Positions 32,683 through 40,738 of a stretch of 64,000 bases of DNA are shown in pieces (positions within the stretch are counted from its first letter, which is position 1; every line of letters starts with the position of its first letter). The stretch covers positions 1 to 64,000 of the forward strand of contig JAYWHR010000070.1 in NCBI GenBank assembly GCA_043777675.1, given 5' to 3'. The notes below the pieces were generated by a model, which saw only the letters and a list, made by a program, of their open reading frames with translations, had not been told where the DNA came from and ran no database searches. The position numbers and the translations under genes were made by a program. The stretch comes from JANMDU01 sp043777675. GTDB taxonomy: Bacteria; Pseudomonadota; Gammaproteobacteria; Burkholderiales; Burkholderiaceae_C.

Positions 32683-33693
32683 CTACGTACGCTGCGCTGG
32701 GGACGTCGATCCGCGTTGCACCAGATGAAATGGCAAAAGTGACTGACGCGGAACAGGTTCGCCCGCTAGGATTTGCAGAATTTGTGTGGCAGCGATTCGC
32801 CCCAAATCCTGTGTGGGCAAGCTGACTGTCGTTAGCCCTGGCTTCATCTCGCCAGCCAGCTCGTGGTTGTCTATGCCGCATATAGAAATATCCTTTGGCA
32901 CGCTCATACCCATAGCCTGAGCCTCTAGCATGGCACCGATGGCCACCATGTCGTTGCCACACACCAAAGCCGTCAACTTCGGATCGCGCCGCTTAAGCTC
33001 CCTGATGCCCTCGCGGCCACCTTGTATGCTTAGGTCCTGCTCGCATACAGCAGCTGCATTGGCGTTCAGCCCAAAGCGCTTGAGCTCGCTTAAAAAGCCA
33101 AGCCTGCGTTGCCCCGCGCGATCATTGTGCTGAACACGGCCCGAGATCATGCCGATCCTGCGATGCCCTAAGTCCAGTAAGTGGCACGCTGCCATCGCAG
33201 CTATGGCTTGGTTATCAAAGCCCACCGAGGGTAATCGTTCATCACACACCCAAGTCAACAGCACCGGCTTGCTCCAAGCCTGAAGGCTGCTCCATGCTTG
33301 GGCATGATGCTGAGCGCCCACCAAAACCAAGCCATCTACACCTCTGTGTTGCATCGTCTTGATGAGCTCAGCCTCTACCAAATGGTCGTAGTTGTGGCTA
33401 GCCACCAAAAGCTGATAACCAGCGCTTGCGAGGCTCAATTGCATAGCGTGGGTGCTGCGCGCAAAAATTGCTAAATCTAGCGTGGGGATCACACAGCCAA
33501 TAGTTCGTGTGCGGCCGGAGGCCAAGGCTCTGCCCGCTGCATCAGGCACATAGCCCAGCTGCTCGACGGCTGCTTGCACCAGATCGCGCGTTTTTCTGCT
33601 CACCCGCTCAGGCTGCGACACAGCGCGAGACACTGTGGCCGTAGACACTCCCGCTATGCGCGCCACATCGATAATCCGACTCTTATTTTGCAT
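32683..33693 (-). CDS. LacI-family transcriptional regulator of the adjacent sulfonate-type cluster (HpsR-like)
   Basis: A 336-aa repressor: helix-turn-helix and hinge at residues 5-60 (IIDVARIAGVSTATVSRAVS, then RKTRDLVQAAVEQLGYVPDA), followed by a periplasmic-binding-protein-like effector domain (LGHRRIGMISGR, CGNDMVAIGAMLEAQAMGMS, DISICGIDNHELAGEMKPGL). It is divergent from the ABC transporter and dehydrogenase genes, and two LacI-type operators lie in the shared 205-base gap. A LacI-type regulator also controls the DHPS cluster of Cupriavidus pinatubonensis. The effector is probably a pathway sulfonate or sugar-acid intermediate, by inference. Confidence 0.9.
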   Translation of the reverse strand: MQNKSRIIDVARIAGVSTATVSRAVSQPERVSRKTRDLVQAAVEQLGYVPDAAGRALASGRTRTIGCVIPTLDLAIFARSTHAMQLSLASAGYQLLVASHNYDHLVEAELIKTMQHRGVDGLVLVGAQHHAQAWSSLQAWSKPVLLTWVCDERLPSVGFDNQAIAAMAACHLLDLGHRRIGMISGRVQHNDRAGQRRLGFLSELKRFGLNANAAAVCEQDLSIQGGREGIRELKRRDPKLTALVCGNDMVAIGAMLEAQAMGMSVPKDISICGIDNHELAGEMKPGLTTVSLPTQDLGRIAATQILQILAGEPVPRQSLLPFHLVQRGSTSPAQRT

Positions 33694-33722
33694 AACGAAA
33701 GATAGCTCAAACTCATAAATAC

Positions 33723-33736
33723 TGCAAACGCTTGCA
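33723..33736. promoter_or_regulatory. LacI-type operator 1
   Basis: TGCAAACGCTTGCA, a near-perfect palindrome with the central AAACGCTT pattern bound by LacI-family proteins. It lies 30 bases before the start of the regulator gene, as expected for autoregulation. Confidence 0.7.
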
Positions 33737-33841
33737 TCCTAATTTTTACAGATTTTTCTATTCACCCTAGGATTTACCCTCTAAATTCGAATATTTACGT
33801 GTCAATTGCTTGACGTTCAAATAGCAATATGACAACATAAA

Positions 33842-33855
33842 TGAAAGCGCTTACA
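33842..33855. promoter_or_regulatory. LacI-type operator 2
   Basis: TGAAAGCGCTTACA with the central AAGCGCTT palindrome, 44 bases before the first permease gene. Its centre is about 119 bases from that of operator 1, a distance that would allow DNA looping. Confidence 0.75.
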
Positions 33856-33898
33856 TTTTATTCAGCCTGAACTTCTGCACCGACGCCAGCCCAACATC

Positions 33899-34699
33899 AT
33901 GGATTCATCCGGTCATATCGCAGGAATGTCCCGCCGCACATGGATAGGTGCGTTGACGATTGCTTTGCTGTTTGCTGCATGGTGGTTGTTCACCTCCGCT
34001 ACCGGCTGGATATCGCCGGCGCGCTTTCCTAATCCCAAAGAAGTGGGCGAATCACTGGTGCAAATCACCACTGAGGGCTATGGCAACGGCCGCTTACACC
34101 AGCATGTGATGCATAGCCTGCAACTGGTGTTGATGGGCTTTGCTGTTGCAGTTTCTGTCGGCGTCCCGCTGGGTTTGCTGATGGGCTACTCGCGCACAGC
34201 AGAAAGCCTGATCAATCCCGCATTCCTGCTCTTGCGTCCGATCCCACCCTTGGCATGGATTCCGCTGGCGATTGTTTGGCTCGGCTTGGGTGATGCTGCC
34301 AAGATTTTGGTGATTTTTGTGGCGGCCTTTGTACCCTCAGTAATCAACAGCTATACCGGCGTACGCAATATTGACACGCCAGTTTTAGAAGCTGCGCAAA
34401 TGCTGGGTATACGGGGTAGCTCTCTGGTGTTTGGTGTATTGATTCCCGGCGCTTTTCCAATGATTTTTACGGGCTTGCGCTTGTCGCTGCAAGCCAGTTG
34501 GACAACCCTAGTTGCCGCTGAGCTGATCGGTGCTTTGTATGGCTTGGGCAGCATTCTTAATCAAGGCGCGCAAGATATTTATCCGGCGATGATCTTGGTG
34601 GCCATGGTGTGCGTGGGCATCTGCGGCGCTGTCACCACAGCAATCTTAGGGTACGTCGAGGTCAAAGCCATGCCTTGGCGGCGCGAGAGATCCTCATGA
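33899..34699 (+). CDS. ABC transporter permease 1 (taurine/sulfonate/nitrate type)
   Basis: A 266-aa inner-membrane permease of the SsuC/TauC group with about six helices. The permease EAA loop is visible as LEAAQMLGIRGSSLVFGVLI PGA-like (about residues 165-185), the coupling helix for the ATPase. RPIPPLAWIPLAIVWLG and GASW-like QASWTTLVAAELIG are family hallmarks. First gene of an eight-gene plus-strand run with overlaps or short gaps. The ATG at 33899 is used; a second in-frame ATG nine codons on is possible. Substrate inferred from downstream enzymes to be a C3 sulfonate. Confidence 0.88.
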   Translation: MDSSGHIAGMSRRTWIGALTIALLFAAWWLFTSATGWISPARFPNPKEVGESLVQITTEGYGNGRLHQHVMHSLQLVLMGFAVAVSVGVPLGLLMGYSRTAESLINPAFLLLRPIPPLAWIPLAIVWLGLGDAAKILVIFVAAFVPSVINSYTGVRNIDTPVLEAAQMLGIRGSSLVFGVLIPGAFPMIFTGLRLSLQASWTTLVAAELIGALYGLGSILNQGAQDIYPAMILVAMVCVGICGAVTTAILGYVEVKAMPWRRERSS

Positions 34700-35478
34700 T
34701 GAGCAACTCGCAGCCGTGGATGCCACCTAAAGCGGTGTTGTCTTTGATCGGCATCAGCGCCTTTTTTGGCTTTTGGTATTTCGCCGCATTTGCGCAGTTG
34801 ATTCCTAGGCAGTTTTTACCCATGCCGCATGAGGTGGTGCTCAAACTCATTGATTTGATGCAAACCCCCTTTGCTGGCTATCGCCTGCATGAGCACATGG
34901 CCTCCAGTTTGCAGCGCTACGCTTATGGGTTTACGCTTGCCGCAATCATCGGTGTGCCCTTGGGGCTGTTGATGGGCTGGTTTAGCTGGCTCGACGACAT
35001 CGTCACGCCGCTGTTTGACGCGGTGCGTTTTATCGCGCCCGTGGCGTGGGTGCCGTTTGCAGCATTGTGGTTCGGCACAGGCATTGGCGGCCCCACTTTG
35101 ATCATTTTTGTAGGCGCATTCCCGCCCTGCTTGATCAACGCGTATCGCGGCGCGAAAGGCGTCGATGTGCGTTACACGGAAGCGGCCAGCATGCTGGGCG
35201 TCGGGCATTTCCGAACGATCACAGAAGTGCTTTTCCCCGCTGCTGTGCCATCCATCATTGCAGGTTTGAGAATCGGCGCTGGGCTGGGCTGGTTGTCGCT
35301 TGTGGGCGCAGAGTTGATTGCAGCATCTAGCGGCATGGGGTATTTGATCGTGAAGGGCCAAAGTGCGATTGCCACGGATATCGTCATGGCGGGCATGTTG
35401 GCCATCGGCTTTGTCGGCGTGTTAATTGATATTGCCATCCGAAAAATAGAGTCGCGCTTGCTGCGTCATCGTCAATAA
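34696..35478 (+). CDS. ABC transporter permease 2 (taurine/sulfonate/nitrate type)
   Basis: A 260-aa permease, related to permease 1 but clearly distinct. Start at 34696 (ATGATGAGC), overlapping the previous stop. Motifs: FIAPVAWVPFAALWFGTGIG, the EAA loop YTEAASMLGVGHFRTITEVL and AGLGWLSLVGAELIAASSG. Most TauC/SsuC systems use one permease gene as a homodimer, so two adjacent paralogues imply a heterodimeric channel. Same operon as the ATPase 15 bases downstream. Confidence 0.88.
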   Translation: MMSNSQPWMPPKAVLSLIGISAFFGFWYFAAFAQLIPRQFLPMPHEVVLKLIDLMQTPFAGYRLHEHMASSLQRYAYGFTLAAIIGVPLGLLMGWFSWLDDIVTPLFDAVRFIAPVAWVPFAALWFGTGIGGPTLIIFVGAFPPCLINAYRGAKGVDVRYTEAASMLGVGHFRTITEVLFPAAVPSIIAGLRIGAGLGWLSLVGAELIAASSGMGYLIVKGQSAIATDIVMAGMLAIGFVGVLIDIAIRKIESRLLRHRQ

Positions 35479-35492
35479 ACAAAAAAAACACA

Positions 35493-36290
35493 ATGAGCAC
35501 CATTGAATTCAAAAATGTGACCCGCGTTTTCAAGCGCGACAACAAAGATTTTTTAACAATTGACGGCTTTGATCTCAAGGTTAACGATCAAGAATTCGTC
35601 GCTATTGTCGGGCCATCCGGCTGCGGCAAGACAACTTGCATGCGCATGGTCGCTGGCTTGGAATTTCCAAGCTCTGGCGAAGTGTCGGTGGGTGGCAAGC
35701 AAGTCAAGAACCCCGGGCCTGAGCGCGCCGTGGTATTTCAAGCCTTCGCGCTGTTTCCATGGAAATCAGTCTATGACAACATTGATTTTGGCCTGCGAGC
35801 TAAAGGCTTGGCGCAAGACAAGCGCCACGAAATCATCACGCACTACATCAGCCTGATGAACCTCAAAGGCTACGAATCGGCCTACCCTCATCAACTCTCA
35901 GGCGGCATGCAGCAGCGCGTTGCGATTGCGCGCGCCTATGCGCTTGATCCAGACGTATTGTTGATGGACGAGCCCTTCGGCGCTCTGGATGCGCAAACAC
36001 GTGTGGTGATGCAAGAAGAATTGGTCAAACTCGCACGTAAAAACCCTCGCACTGTTTTGTTTATCACGCACTCTGTCGAAGAAGCTGTGTATTTGGCTGA
36101 TCGCGTTGTCGTCATGACCAGCCGCCCCGGGCGCATCAAAGAAATTTTAGATGTCAAAAATATCCGCGAAGTAGACGGCTGGGACACCCATCCGCGTATC
36201 GAAGATGTGATGGATTTGGCCTCCTTCGTTCATTTGCGCACGCGTATTTGGAAATCACTGCGCGAAGAGCATGGCGCTACGGATCATTGA
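35493..36290 (+). CDS. ABC transporter ATPase (SsuB/TauB type)
   Basis: A 265-aa ATP-binding subunit. Walker A VGPSGCGKTTCMRMVAG (about residue 38), Q-loop VVFQAFALFPWKSVYDNIDF (the LFPW variation typical of nitrate/sulfonate/taurine ATPases), signature LSGGMQQRVAIARAYALDPD, Walker B VLLMDEPFGALDAQTR and H-loop LFITHSVEEAVYLADR. Energises uptake by the two permeases. The substrate-binding protein gene follows after 44 bases with a strong ribosome binding site. Confidence 0.92.
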   Translation: MSTIEFKNVTRVFKRDNKDFLTIDGFDLKVNDQEFVAIVGPSGCGKTTCMRMVAGLEFPSSGEVSVGGKQVKNPGPERAVVFQAFALFPWKSVYDNIDFGLRAKGLAQDKRHEIITHYISLMNLKGYESAYPHQLSGGMQQRVAIARAYALDPDVLLMDEPFGALDAQTRVVMQEELVKLARKNPRTVLFITHSVEEAVYLADRVVVMTSRPGRIKEILDVKNIREVDGWDTHPRIEDVMDLASFVHLRTRIWKSLREEHGATDH

Positions 36291-36334
36291 TAGCTACCCC
36301 ACACCCCTTTCATCACCACCCTTAGGAGACTTTC

Positions 36335-37375
36335 ATGTTGAAGAAAACTGTTATCGGCTTCGCCAGCGCTTTGGCTTTGAGCGCATCGTTTGCACAAACC
36401 CTCACGCCCATCAAAATCAGCTACCAGCCTTCGCTGTATTGGGCGATGCCTTTCCATGTAGCCACTGAAAAAGGCTGGTGGAAAGAAGTCGGCTTAGCAC
36501 CTGAGTTCAGCACCTTTCCCGCTGGCGTGCCGCAGATCGCCGCTTCAGCGGCCAAATCTTGGGATGTGGGCGGCACGGGCTCAGTGCCTGCTGTTTTAGG
36601 CCATGTGCGTTTCGGCATCAAAACCATTGGTGTCACCAATGATGAGTCTGCTGGTAACGCCTTGGTCGCCAGCAGTAAGAAGGCGGCTGAGTTTGCAAAA
36701 GACCCGGCAGCGGCCTTGCGCGGTCAAACCATCACTCTGACCCAAAATTCAACCGCAGATTACGCTGTACAAGCTTGCCTCAAGCGCTACGGCCTGAAAA
36801 AATCATGTGTCGTCATGAAAAACATGGGGCAATCAGAAATCATCTCAGCCTTGTCATCAAACAACACGGATCTGGCAGGCATGTGGGCGCCAAACATATA
36901 CACAGTGGAAGAAAAAGCTGGCGCTAAGGTACTCTGCAGTGGTAAAGAAGGTGGCGCTGTCGTGCCTGGTGCGTTGATTGCTCGCGGTGATTACGCCAAG
37001 GAAAATCCACAAAACGTGGCTAAGTTTTTAGCGGTGTATTTGCGTGCATGGAAGTGGATGGGCGCTAACCAAAAAGAATCCATTGCCATGATGAAAGATT
37101 TCTATGCCAAAGGCGGCGTGAGCATCAGCGAAGCCTCCATGAAGAAAGAATTTGATACCCGCCCGACATTTGATCTTGGCCAGCAAATCAAAATGATGGA
37201 TCGCAAAAACAGCAATTCACAAGTGGATGCATGGTTTGCGCAAATCGCTGTATTCATGCGCGAGACCGGCGCATTGCCCACCATCCCGCAAGTCCAAGAC
37301 TTCGTGACGAGTGAGTATATGAACATGGTGCAAGCTGATCCCAAACTGCGTGAATTCGCCAACAACAGCAAGTAA
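36335..37375 (+). CDS. ABC transporter substrate-binding protein (NMT1/TauA-like)
   Basis: A 346-aa periplasmic binding protein with a signal peptide (KKTVIGFASALALSASFAQ, cleavage about residue 20). The mature part begins PIKISYQPSLYWAMPFHVAT, followed by EKGWWKEVGLAPEF, as in TauA/SsuA/NMT1-like proteins that bind sulfonates or other small anions. TAGGAG stands 9 bases before the ATG. Its position directly before the HpsN-like dehydrogenase suggests it captures the compound that enzyme oxidises. The ligand cannot be read from sequence. Confidence 0.9.
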   Translation: MLKKTVIGFASALALSASFAQTLTPIKISYQPSLYWAMPFHVATEKGWWKEVGLAPEFSTFPAGVPQIAASAAKSWDVGGTGSVPAVLGHVRFGIKTIGVTNDESAGNALVASSKKAAEFAKDPAAALRGQTITLTQNSTADYAVQACLKRYGLKKSCVVMKNMGQSEIISALSSNNTDLAGMWAPNIYTVEEKAGAKVLCSGKEGGAVVPGALIARGDYAKENPQNVAKFLAVYLRAWKWMGANQKESIAMMKDFYAKGGVSISEASMKKEFDTRPTFDLGQQIKMMDRKNSNSQVDAWFAQIAVFMRETGALPTIPQVQDFVTSEYMNMVQADPKLREFANNSK

Positions 37376-37445
37376 ACGACCCATTGTTTACAGCAGCCAG
37401 CGAGGTTCTGGTTGGCCGCTGCATTCCAATTTCTGGAGCACCATT

Positions 37446-38759
37446 GTGAGCATTCAATACCTGAAAAAAGCTGCGAAGACCCCTGAGTCTGAGACAGCCA
37501 CTGCGCAAAGCGTGGTGAACGATATGTTGGCAGAGATCCAAAAGAATGGTGAAGCAGCCGTGCGCTCCTATGCCAAGAGCCTTGACAAATGGGACGGCGA
37601 ATTCGTCGTCTCGCGCGCGCAGCTTGATGCGAATGCCAAGGCCGTGCCTGCTGATGTGAAAGCAGATATCGATTTTGCTATTTTGCAGGTGTTTAACTTT
37701 GCCACCGCGCAAAGAAAATCTGTCAGTGAATTTCAGACTGAGCTGCATCCCGGCGTGACAGCTGGCCAACGCGTGTTGCCGGTGAATGTGGCGGGCTGCT
37801 ATGCGCCGGCTGGGCGCTATGCGCACATCGCCTCAGCCTACATGGGTGTGGCCACCGCCAAGGCAGCAGGCGTGAAAACCATCCTTGCTTGCTCAGGCCC
37901 GTTTCGTGATGGCCCGATGCATCCGTATCTCATGTATGCTTTTGATAAAGCCGGCGCAGATGTCATCATGACCTTGGGCGGCGTGCAGGCAATTGCTACG
38001 ATGGCTTATGGTTTGTTCACCGGCAAGCCAGCTGATGTGATTGTGGGGCCGGGCAATAAATTTGTGGCTGAAGCCAAGCGAAGCCTGTTTGGCAAAGTGG
38101 GCATTGATGTGTTTGCAGGCCCTTCGGAAGTGGCTGTGATTGCGGATGAAACGGCTGATCCAGCCATTGTGGCGAGCGATTTGGTTGGCCAAGCAGAGCA
38201 TGGTCATGAGTCGCCAGCTTGGCTGTTCACCACTGATGAAAAGCTGGCGCGCGATGTGATGGCGCGTATGCAGCCTTTGATCGATGCCCTACCCCCGATT
38301 GCTCGTGATGCTGCAGGGTGCGCTTGGCGCGATTATGGCGAGGTGATTCTGTGCTCCACGCGCGAAGAGATGGCTGAAATTTCAGACAAATATGCCTCTG
38401 AGCACTTAGAAGTGCACACGAAAGATTTAAATTGGTGGCTAGAGAATCTCACCTGCTACGGCTCGCTTTTCTTAGGCGAAGAAACCACGGTGGCTTATGG
38501 CGACAAAGCCAGCGGCCCGAATCACGTACTGCCTACCAAGGGCGCAGGTAGATACTCAGGTGGCTTATCTGTACATAAGTTTATGAAGACACTCACTTGG
38601 CAAAAGATGACACGTGATGCTGCTCGTGATATTGGCCTCGTGACTGCACGCATTTCGCGCCTTGAAGGTATGGAGGCGCATGCACGTACGGCTGACGACC
38701 GCTTGGCGAAATATTTTCCTGGCCAGAAATTTAACGTAGGCGAGCCCGTCACAGCATGA
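37446..38759 (+). CDS. hpsN: HpsN-like (HisD-fold) dehydrogenase, probable sulfopropanediol 3-dehydrogenase
   Basis: A zinc- and NAD-dependent four-electron dehydrogenase fold like histidinol dehydrogenase, 437 aa. The GTG at 37446 (after CTGGAG) gives SIQYLKKA, typical of catabolic HisD-like proteins; an upstream ATG at 37350 overlaps the previous gene. Visible: GCYAPAGRYAHIASAYMGV, DVIVGPGNKFVAEAKRSLFG, DVFAGPSEVAVIAD, LVGQAEHGHESPAWLFT (zinc ligands and base), SEHLEVH and SGPNHVLPTKGAGRYSGGLS. Not in a his operon; next to a sulfonate-type transporter. HpsN oxidises (R)-2,3-dihydroxypropane-1-sulfonate to sulfolactate; the role here is inferred. Confidence 0.75.
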   Translation: MSIQYLKKAAKTPESETATAQSVVNDMLAEIQKNGEAAVRSYAKSLDKWDGEFVVSRAQLDANAKAVPADVKADIDFAILQVFNFATAQRKSVSEFQTELHPGVTAGQRVLPVNVAGCYAPAGRYAHIASAYMGVATAKAAGVKTILACSGPFRDGPMHPYLMYAFDKAGADVIMTLGGVQAIATMAYGLFTGKPADVIVGPGNKFVAEAKRSLFGKVGIDVFAGPSEVAVIADETADPAIVASDLVGQAEHGHESPAWLFTTDEKLARDVMARMQPLIDALPPIARDAAGCAWRDYGEVILCSTREEMAEISDKYASEHLEVHTKDLNWWLENLTCYGSLFLGEETTVAYGDKASGPNHVLPTKGAGRYSGGLSVHKFMKTLTWQKMTRDAARDIGLVTARISRLEGMEAHARTADDRLAKYFPGQKFNVGEPVTA

Positions 38760-39520
38760 ATCTACAAGCTTTGTTCAGCCTGAAAGGGCGCACAGCCTTC
38801 GTTACTGGTGGCAACTCGGGCATAGGTGAAGCTATGGCCACGGCACTGGGCTTGGCAGGGGCAAAGCTCGTGCTCGGAGCGCGGCGTGTGGATGCTTTGT
38901 CTGCCGCGGCAGATCGCTTGAAGCAGCAAGGCATTGAGGTGCAATGCTTACCCTGCGATTTGGCAGATATCGAAGCGACACAAGATGCTGCGAAAAGCGC
39001 TTTGCAAGTGGGTGATATTGATATCTTGGTCAATGCCGCAGGCGTGAACCTGCGCGAGTCCTTTGCCGATGTCACACCCGAGAGTTGGCAAACACAAATC
39101 AATTTGCATTTAAGTGCACCTTTCTTTTTATCCCAAGCGCTAGCGCCCGCCATGGCTGCGCGGGGTTGGGGACGCATCATCAATATCGCAAGTTTGCAAA
39201 GTTATCGCGCATTTGGCAATAGTGCGCCCTACGGCGCAGGCAAAGGCGGTGTGGTTCAACTGACTAAAGCGATTGCGCAAGAGTGGTCGTCCAAGGGGAT
39301 TACTTGCAATGCCATTGGGCCAGGATTCTTTCCGACAGCACTGACAGCGCCTGTGTTTGGTAATGCTGCTGCGGCGCAAAAAAATGCGGATCAAACCTGC
39401 ATCGGGCGCAACGGTGAACTCACCGATCTATATGGTCTGTCGGTCTTTTTAGCCAGTGATTCGTCCAGCTACATCACGGGTCAGACCATCATGATCGACG
39501 GCGGCTTTACTGCCAAATAG
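38756..39520 (+). CDS. short-chain dehydrogenase/reductase (HpsO-like)
   Basis: A 254-aa SDR. Cofactor motif TGGNSGIGEAMA (about residues 17-28), NAAG at about 95, catalytic Ser in IASLQSYRAFGNSAP, Tyr and Lys in APYGAGKGGVVQLTKA (about 160-164), and a C-terminal ITGQTIMIDGGFTAK. The ATG overlaps the hpsN stop by four bases. In the known DHPS cluster an SDR and a zinc dehydrogenase interconvert the two DHPS enantiomers through the 2-keto form; this gene could do that or oxidise sulfolactate to sulfopyruvate. The fold is certain, the substrate is not. Confidence 0.8.
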   Translation: MNLQALFSLKGRTAFVTGGNSGIGEAMATALGLAGAKLVLGARRVDALSAAADRLKQQGIEVQCLPCDLADIEATQDAAKSALQVGDIDILVNAAGVNLRESFADVTPESWQTQINLHLSAPFFLSQALAPAMAARGWGRIINIASLQSYRAFGNSAPYGAGKGGVVQLTKAIAQEWSSKGITCNAIGPGFFPTALTAPVFGNAAAAQKNADQTCIGRNGELTDLYGLSVFLASDSSSYITGQTIMIDGGFTAK

Positions 39521-39532
39521 TTCAGAGTCATC

Positions 39533-40708
39533 ATGAAACCAGCCGACACTCATCCTGCCCTGCTCGGATCGTTGCTTCCCCCCAGCGGCGTCACACCGCT
39601 GAATTTTAGCCCTGGGCCTACATCACTGGCGGCTGAAGTACAGACAAGTATCAAGGCCTTGTTCGATGCGGAACGCATGTGCTCGATGTACCTCTCGCAT
39701 CGGTCGCCAGAGTTTTTAGATATCCTTGCCAGCGTGGTACAACGCTGCCGGCAGGCGATGGATATTCCTGAACAGTATGAAATTCTTTTCATGCATGGTG
39801 GTGGGCACGGGCAGTTTGCAGCAGTTCCGCTCAACCTTTGTCCCCATGGCGATGAAAAAGCGACCTACCTGGTCAATGGCACCTGGTCCAAACGCGCCTT
39901 ATCCGAAGCCTCAAAATACTGCCGCCCTATCGTTGTTTCCTCCGAGAGCGTAGCTGGCACGTTTACCCACAATCCATCCTTTGATCATTTGGATCCCCAA
40001 TCCAAGTACGTGTATCTTTGCTCGAATGAAACGGTTAACGGGATTGAGTTGCATCAGCTTCCCAAGCTGGGCATTAAAGCACCATTGGTGATTGACGCAT
40101 CGTCGGACTTTTCCACCAAGCCCATTGACTGGGTAGGTTGCAATGTGGGCGTTCTGTATGCCTGCGCATCCAAAAACATCGGACACGCCGGCGTCACACT
40201 GTGTGTTATTCGAAGGGACTTGCTGGGCACGCCCAGCAAACTTTGCCCCGGCGTGCTCTGCTACACCACCAACGCCCGTGAGGGCAATTTGTGGAATACC
40301 ATGGCTACTTTCAACGTCGAGGTGGTCAACATCTATATGCAATGGATGATCGCGCAAGGTGGCGTGCATGAAATGGAACGCCGCTCTATCGCCAAGTCAG
40401 CCATGCTGTACGACTTGATCGACAAGTCAGAGGGCTTTTATTCCACCCCGATTGCAGACCCTGCAATCCGCAGCCGCATGAACATCCCCTTTGATGTCGC
40501 CGGTGGCGACGAGGAATCCACTCGGAACTTCTTGATCCAAGGCTGGGAGCGTGGAATCGTGGGCCTCCGAACGCTGACCCCATTTGGGGTTGGGAAGTAC
40601 TTGAGAGCCAGTTTGTACAACGGCGTCAGCGTGCAGCAAACTGAAGGTTTGGTCGCCTTCATGTCAGGTTTTTTGAAGACCTGTCGCACCAAACAGTCGT
40701 CATCGTAA
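39533..40708 (+). CDS. SerC-like class V aminotransferase, altered distal anion site
   Basis: A 391-aa PLP enzyme clearly related to phosphoserine aminotransferase SerC: NFSPGPTSLAAEV, MYLSHRSPEF, FMHGGGHGQFAAVPLNL, YLCSNETVNGIEL, DASSDFSTKPIDW, YACASKNIGHAG (PLP lysine about 223) and SRMNIPF. The His-Arg of the SHR motif is kept. The second His-Arg pair of E. coli SerC (in ALKGHRVVGG) is replaced: the aligned segment is TLTPFGVGKYLRAS, with Phe-Gly. Both pairs help hold the substrate phosphate in SerC, so a different acid is likely. Sulfopyruvate/cysteate, close analogues, fit the neighbourhood. Inference, not proof. Confidence 0.82.
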   Translation: MKPADTHPALLGSLLPPSGVTPLNFSPGPTSLAAEVQTSIKALFDAERMCSMYLSHRSPEFLDILASVVQRCRQAMDIPEQYEILFMHGGGHGQFAAVPLNLCPHGDEKATYLVNGTWSKRALSEASKYCRPIVVSSESVAGTFTHNPSFDHLDPQSKYVYLCSNETVNGIELHQLPKLGIKAPLVIDASSDFSTKPIDWVGCNVGVLYACASKNIGHAGVTLCVIRRDLLGTPSKLCPGVLCYTTNAREGNLWNTMATFNVEVVNIYMQWMIAQGGVHEMERRSIAKSAMLYDLIDKSEGFYSTPIADPAIRSRMNIPFDVAGGDEESTRNFLIQGWERGIVGLRTLTPFGVGKYLRASLYNGVSVQQTEGLVAFMSGFLKTCRTKQSSS

Positions 40709-40738
40709 TGTCAGCCTTACCCTATAAAAAGGCCAATC

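Noticed and set aside
37446..38759. Histidinol dehydrogenase of histidine biosynthesis
   Set aside because: No other his genes are nearby, the gene sits in a LacI-controlled transport and dehydrogenase cluster, and the N-terminus fits catabolic HisD-like proteins.
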